Source: Truepera sp. (GTDB lineage: Bacteria; Deinococcota; Deinococci; Deinococcales; Trueperaceae). From it: DNA of 8,994 nucleotides. Below, one piece after another: positions 8,523 to 8,994 of this stretch. Under the pieces are notes generated by a model. That model did no database searches, was not told the DNA's origin, and was given only the letters and a program-made list of their open reading frames with translations. The translations under genes and the position numbers were made by a program. The DNA is taken from assembly GCA_018333775.1 (NCBI GenBank), contig JAGXSO010000120.1, forward strand, positions 1 through 8,994. The letters are read 5' to 3'. The first letter of the stretch is position 1, and every line of letters begins with the position of its first letter.

Positions 8523-8849
8523 CTAGTCCAACTTCACGTCAAAACCGATGGTACTACGCACCAGCCGCTTCATGTAGGTCATGGCGTCGCTCTCCGCCGT
8601 GAAGGTCGCTCCCAGGCTCGGCATCGATAGCAGCACCGGCAGGTCGCGGCCCCGCAGCAGGCGCGCAGCAGCTTTATTGGGGTCTGCTAGCAGCGCCTCA
8701 TCGATAAGCACCAGGCCGTACTCCCCTGACTCGATGACCCGCGTTAGCTCGAGCAGCGCCTTGTCGGCGGCAGTTTCGCGCACCTCGACGCCGGCTAAGC
8801 GGAAGCCGGTAGCCGTTTCACTGTCGGTTATCACCAACACCTTAGGCAT
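8523..8849 (-). CDS. atpF: V/A-type ATP synthase subunit F
   Basis: This 108-residue subunit binds subunit D in the central rotor and influences motor activity. The family pattern is clear: KVLVITDSETATGFRLAGVEV at 3-23 (shown broken as KVLVITDSETA and TGFRLAGVEV), GLVLIDEALLADP (46-58), LLRGRDLPVLLSMPS (64-78) and the C-terminal LVRSTIGFDVKL (96-107), which resembles the Thermus F ending. A small Rossmann-like fold is expected. I chose ATG 8849 because an open extension to 8885 encodes unrelated residues within atpC and because AAGGAG lies 7 nt upstream of this ATG. The first 8 nt overlap the end of atpC (ATGCCTAA), implying coupling. The stop is followed by a 49-nt gap before atpA. Confidence 0.95.
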   Translation of the reverse strand: MPKVLVITDSETATGFRLAGVEVRETAADKALLELTRVIESGEYGLVLIDEALLADPNKAAARLLRGRDLPVLLSMPSLGATFTAESDAMTYMKRLVRSTIGFDVKLD

Positions 8850-8994
8850 GGCCGAGCTCCTTTTGCAGCTGCTCGCGCGGCACATGGTAGTACTTGCCCC
8901 GCGCCAGCAGGCGCAGCCTGGCTACTTCCGACTCTTTGCGGCGCAGATAGTCTAGGGCCACGCCGATGCCGAGCACTTCGCGCAGCATCAGCCG
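8842..8994 (-). CDS. atpC: V/A-type ATP synthase subunit C, C-terminal part (5' end outside window)
   Basis: The minus-strand frame is open to the window's right edge and encodes the last 50 residues. They read as the typical C-terminus of the subunit: GIGVALDYLRRKESEV (about 10-25), then LRLLARGKYYHVPREQL (27-43). This is the region of the last helices, with the conserved K-E-x-E-V and L-x-x-x-x-R-G-K pattern. Subunit C is a funnel-shaped adapter joining the D-F rotor to the membrane L ring. The TAA stop lies inside the atpF start region (ATGCCTAA), an 8-nt overlap. The rest of the operon (normally the genes for I, L, E and G) should continue to the right of the window. The identification rests on a short fragment plus the operon order. 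Confidence 0.88.
   Translation of the reverse strand, partial: RLMLREVLGIGVALDYLRRKESEVARLRLLARGKYYHVPREQLQKELGHA
8857..8862 (-). promoter_or_regulatory. Shine-Dalgarno of atpF
   Basis: AAGGAG on the minus strand, within the last codons of atpC, lies 7 nt before ATG 8849. It fixes the atpF start at residue MPKVLV and excludes the longer reading. Confidence 0.7.

Overview
The window is GC-rich, gene-dense bacterial chromosome and looks like the Deinococcus-Thermus phylum, possibly Trueperaceae or another lineage near Thermus. This rests on recalled family knowledge, not a database search. The evidence is a V/A-type (not F-type) ATP synthase operon in the order C-F-A-B-D, with A subunit length and active-site numbering as in Thermus; an RlmO-like rRNA methyltransferase resembling Thermus TTHA1280; a protein tentatively assigned to DUF3809, a family I associate with Deinococcus relatives; and several genes with a TANNNT-type -10 box 6-7 nt before the start codon, as expected of leaderless mRNAs common in this phylum.

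Layout. (1) 1-962, plus strand: the 3' end of an FAD-dependent oxidoreductase translationally coupled to a DUF1667 protein with a CxxCxxxC cluster. This pair usually sits beside a glycerol-3-phosphate dehydrogenase-like gene, probably off the left edge. (2) 959-1867, minus strand: a DUF368 membrane protein (PopT-type polyprenyl-phosphate transporter) whose TAG stop shares one CTAG palindrome with the DUF1667 stop. (3) 1868-1933: a short divergent promoter region. (4) 1934-4032, plus strand: the rRNA methyltransferase, an overlapping unknown 93-aa ORF with a near-ideal Shine-Dalgarno, and a DUF3809-like protein whose 3' end runs 123 nt antisense into the next gene. (5) 3910-4641, minus strand: a CsgG-family lipoprotein with its own extended -10 promoter. 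(6) 4666-8994, minus strand: the end of the V/A-ATPase operon, read from high to low coordinates as atpC (partial), atpF, atpA, atpB, atpD.

How they work together. The ATPase genes encode the soluble V1 motor: A3B3 catalytic head, D and F central rotor, and C linking the rotor to the membrane ring. They are packed with gaps or overlaps of -8, 49, 9 and 1 nt, so they are almost certainly one transcript. The methyltransferase group looks like a second operon, with an 11-nt overlap and then a 31-nt gap. The CsgG and DUF368 proteins are cell-envelope functions and the methyltransferase acts on the ribosome; I see no shared pathway linking the blocks.

There is no gene-free stretch over 300 bases; the longest non-coding gap is about 66 nt (1868-1933). 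I see no tRNA, rRNA, CRISPR array, transposon or integrase. Nothing amounts to a clearly new biological system. The most unusual points are the convergent gene overlaps without terminators, the leaderless promoter pattern, two homopolymer tracts inside genes, and a hairpin inside the 5' end of the small unknown gene.
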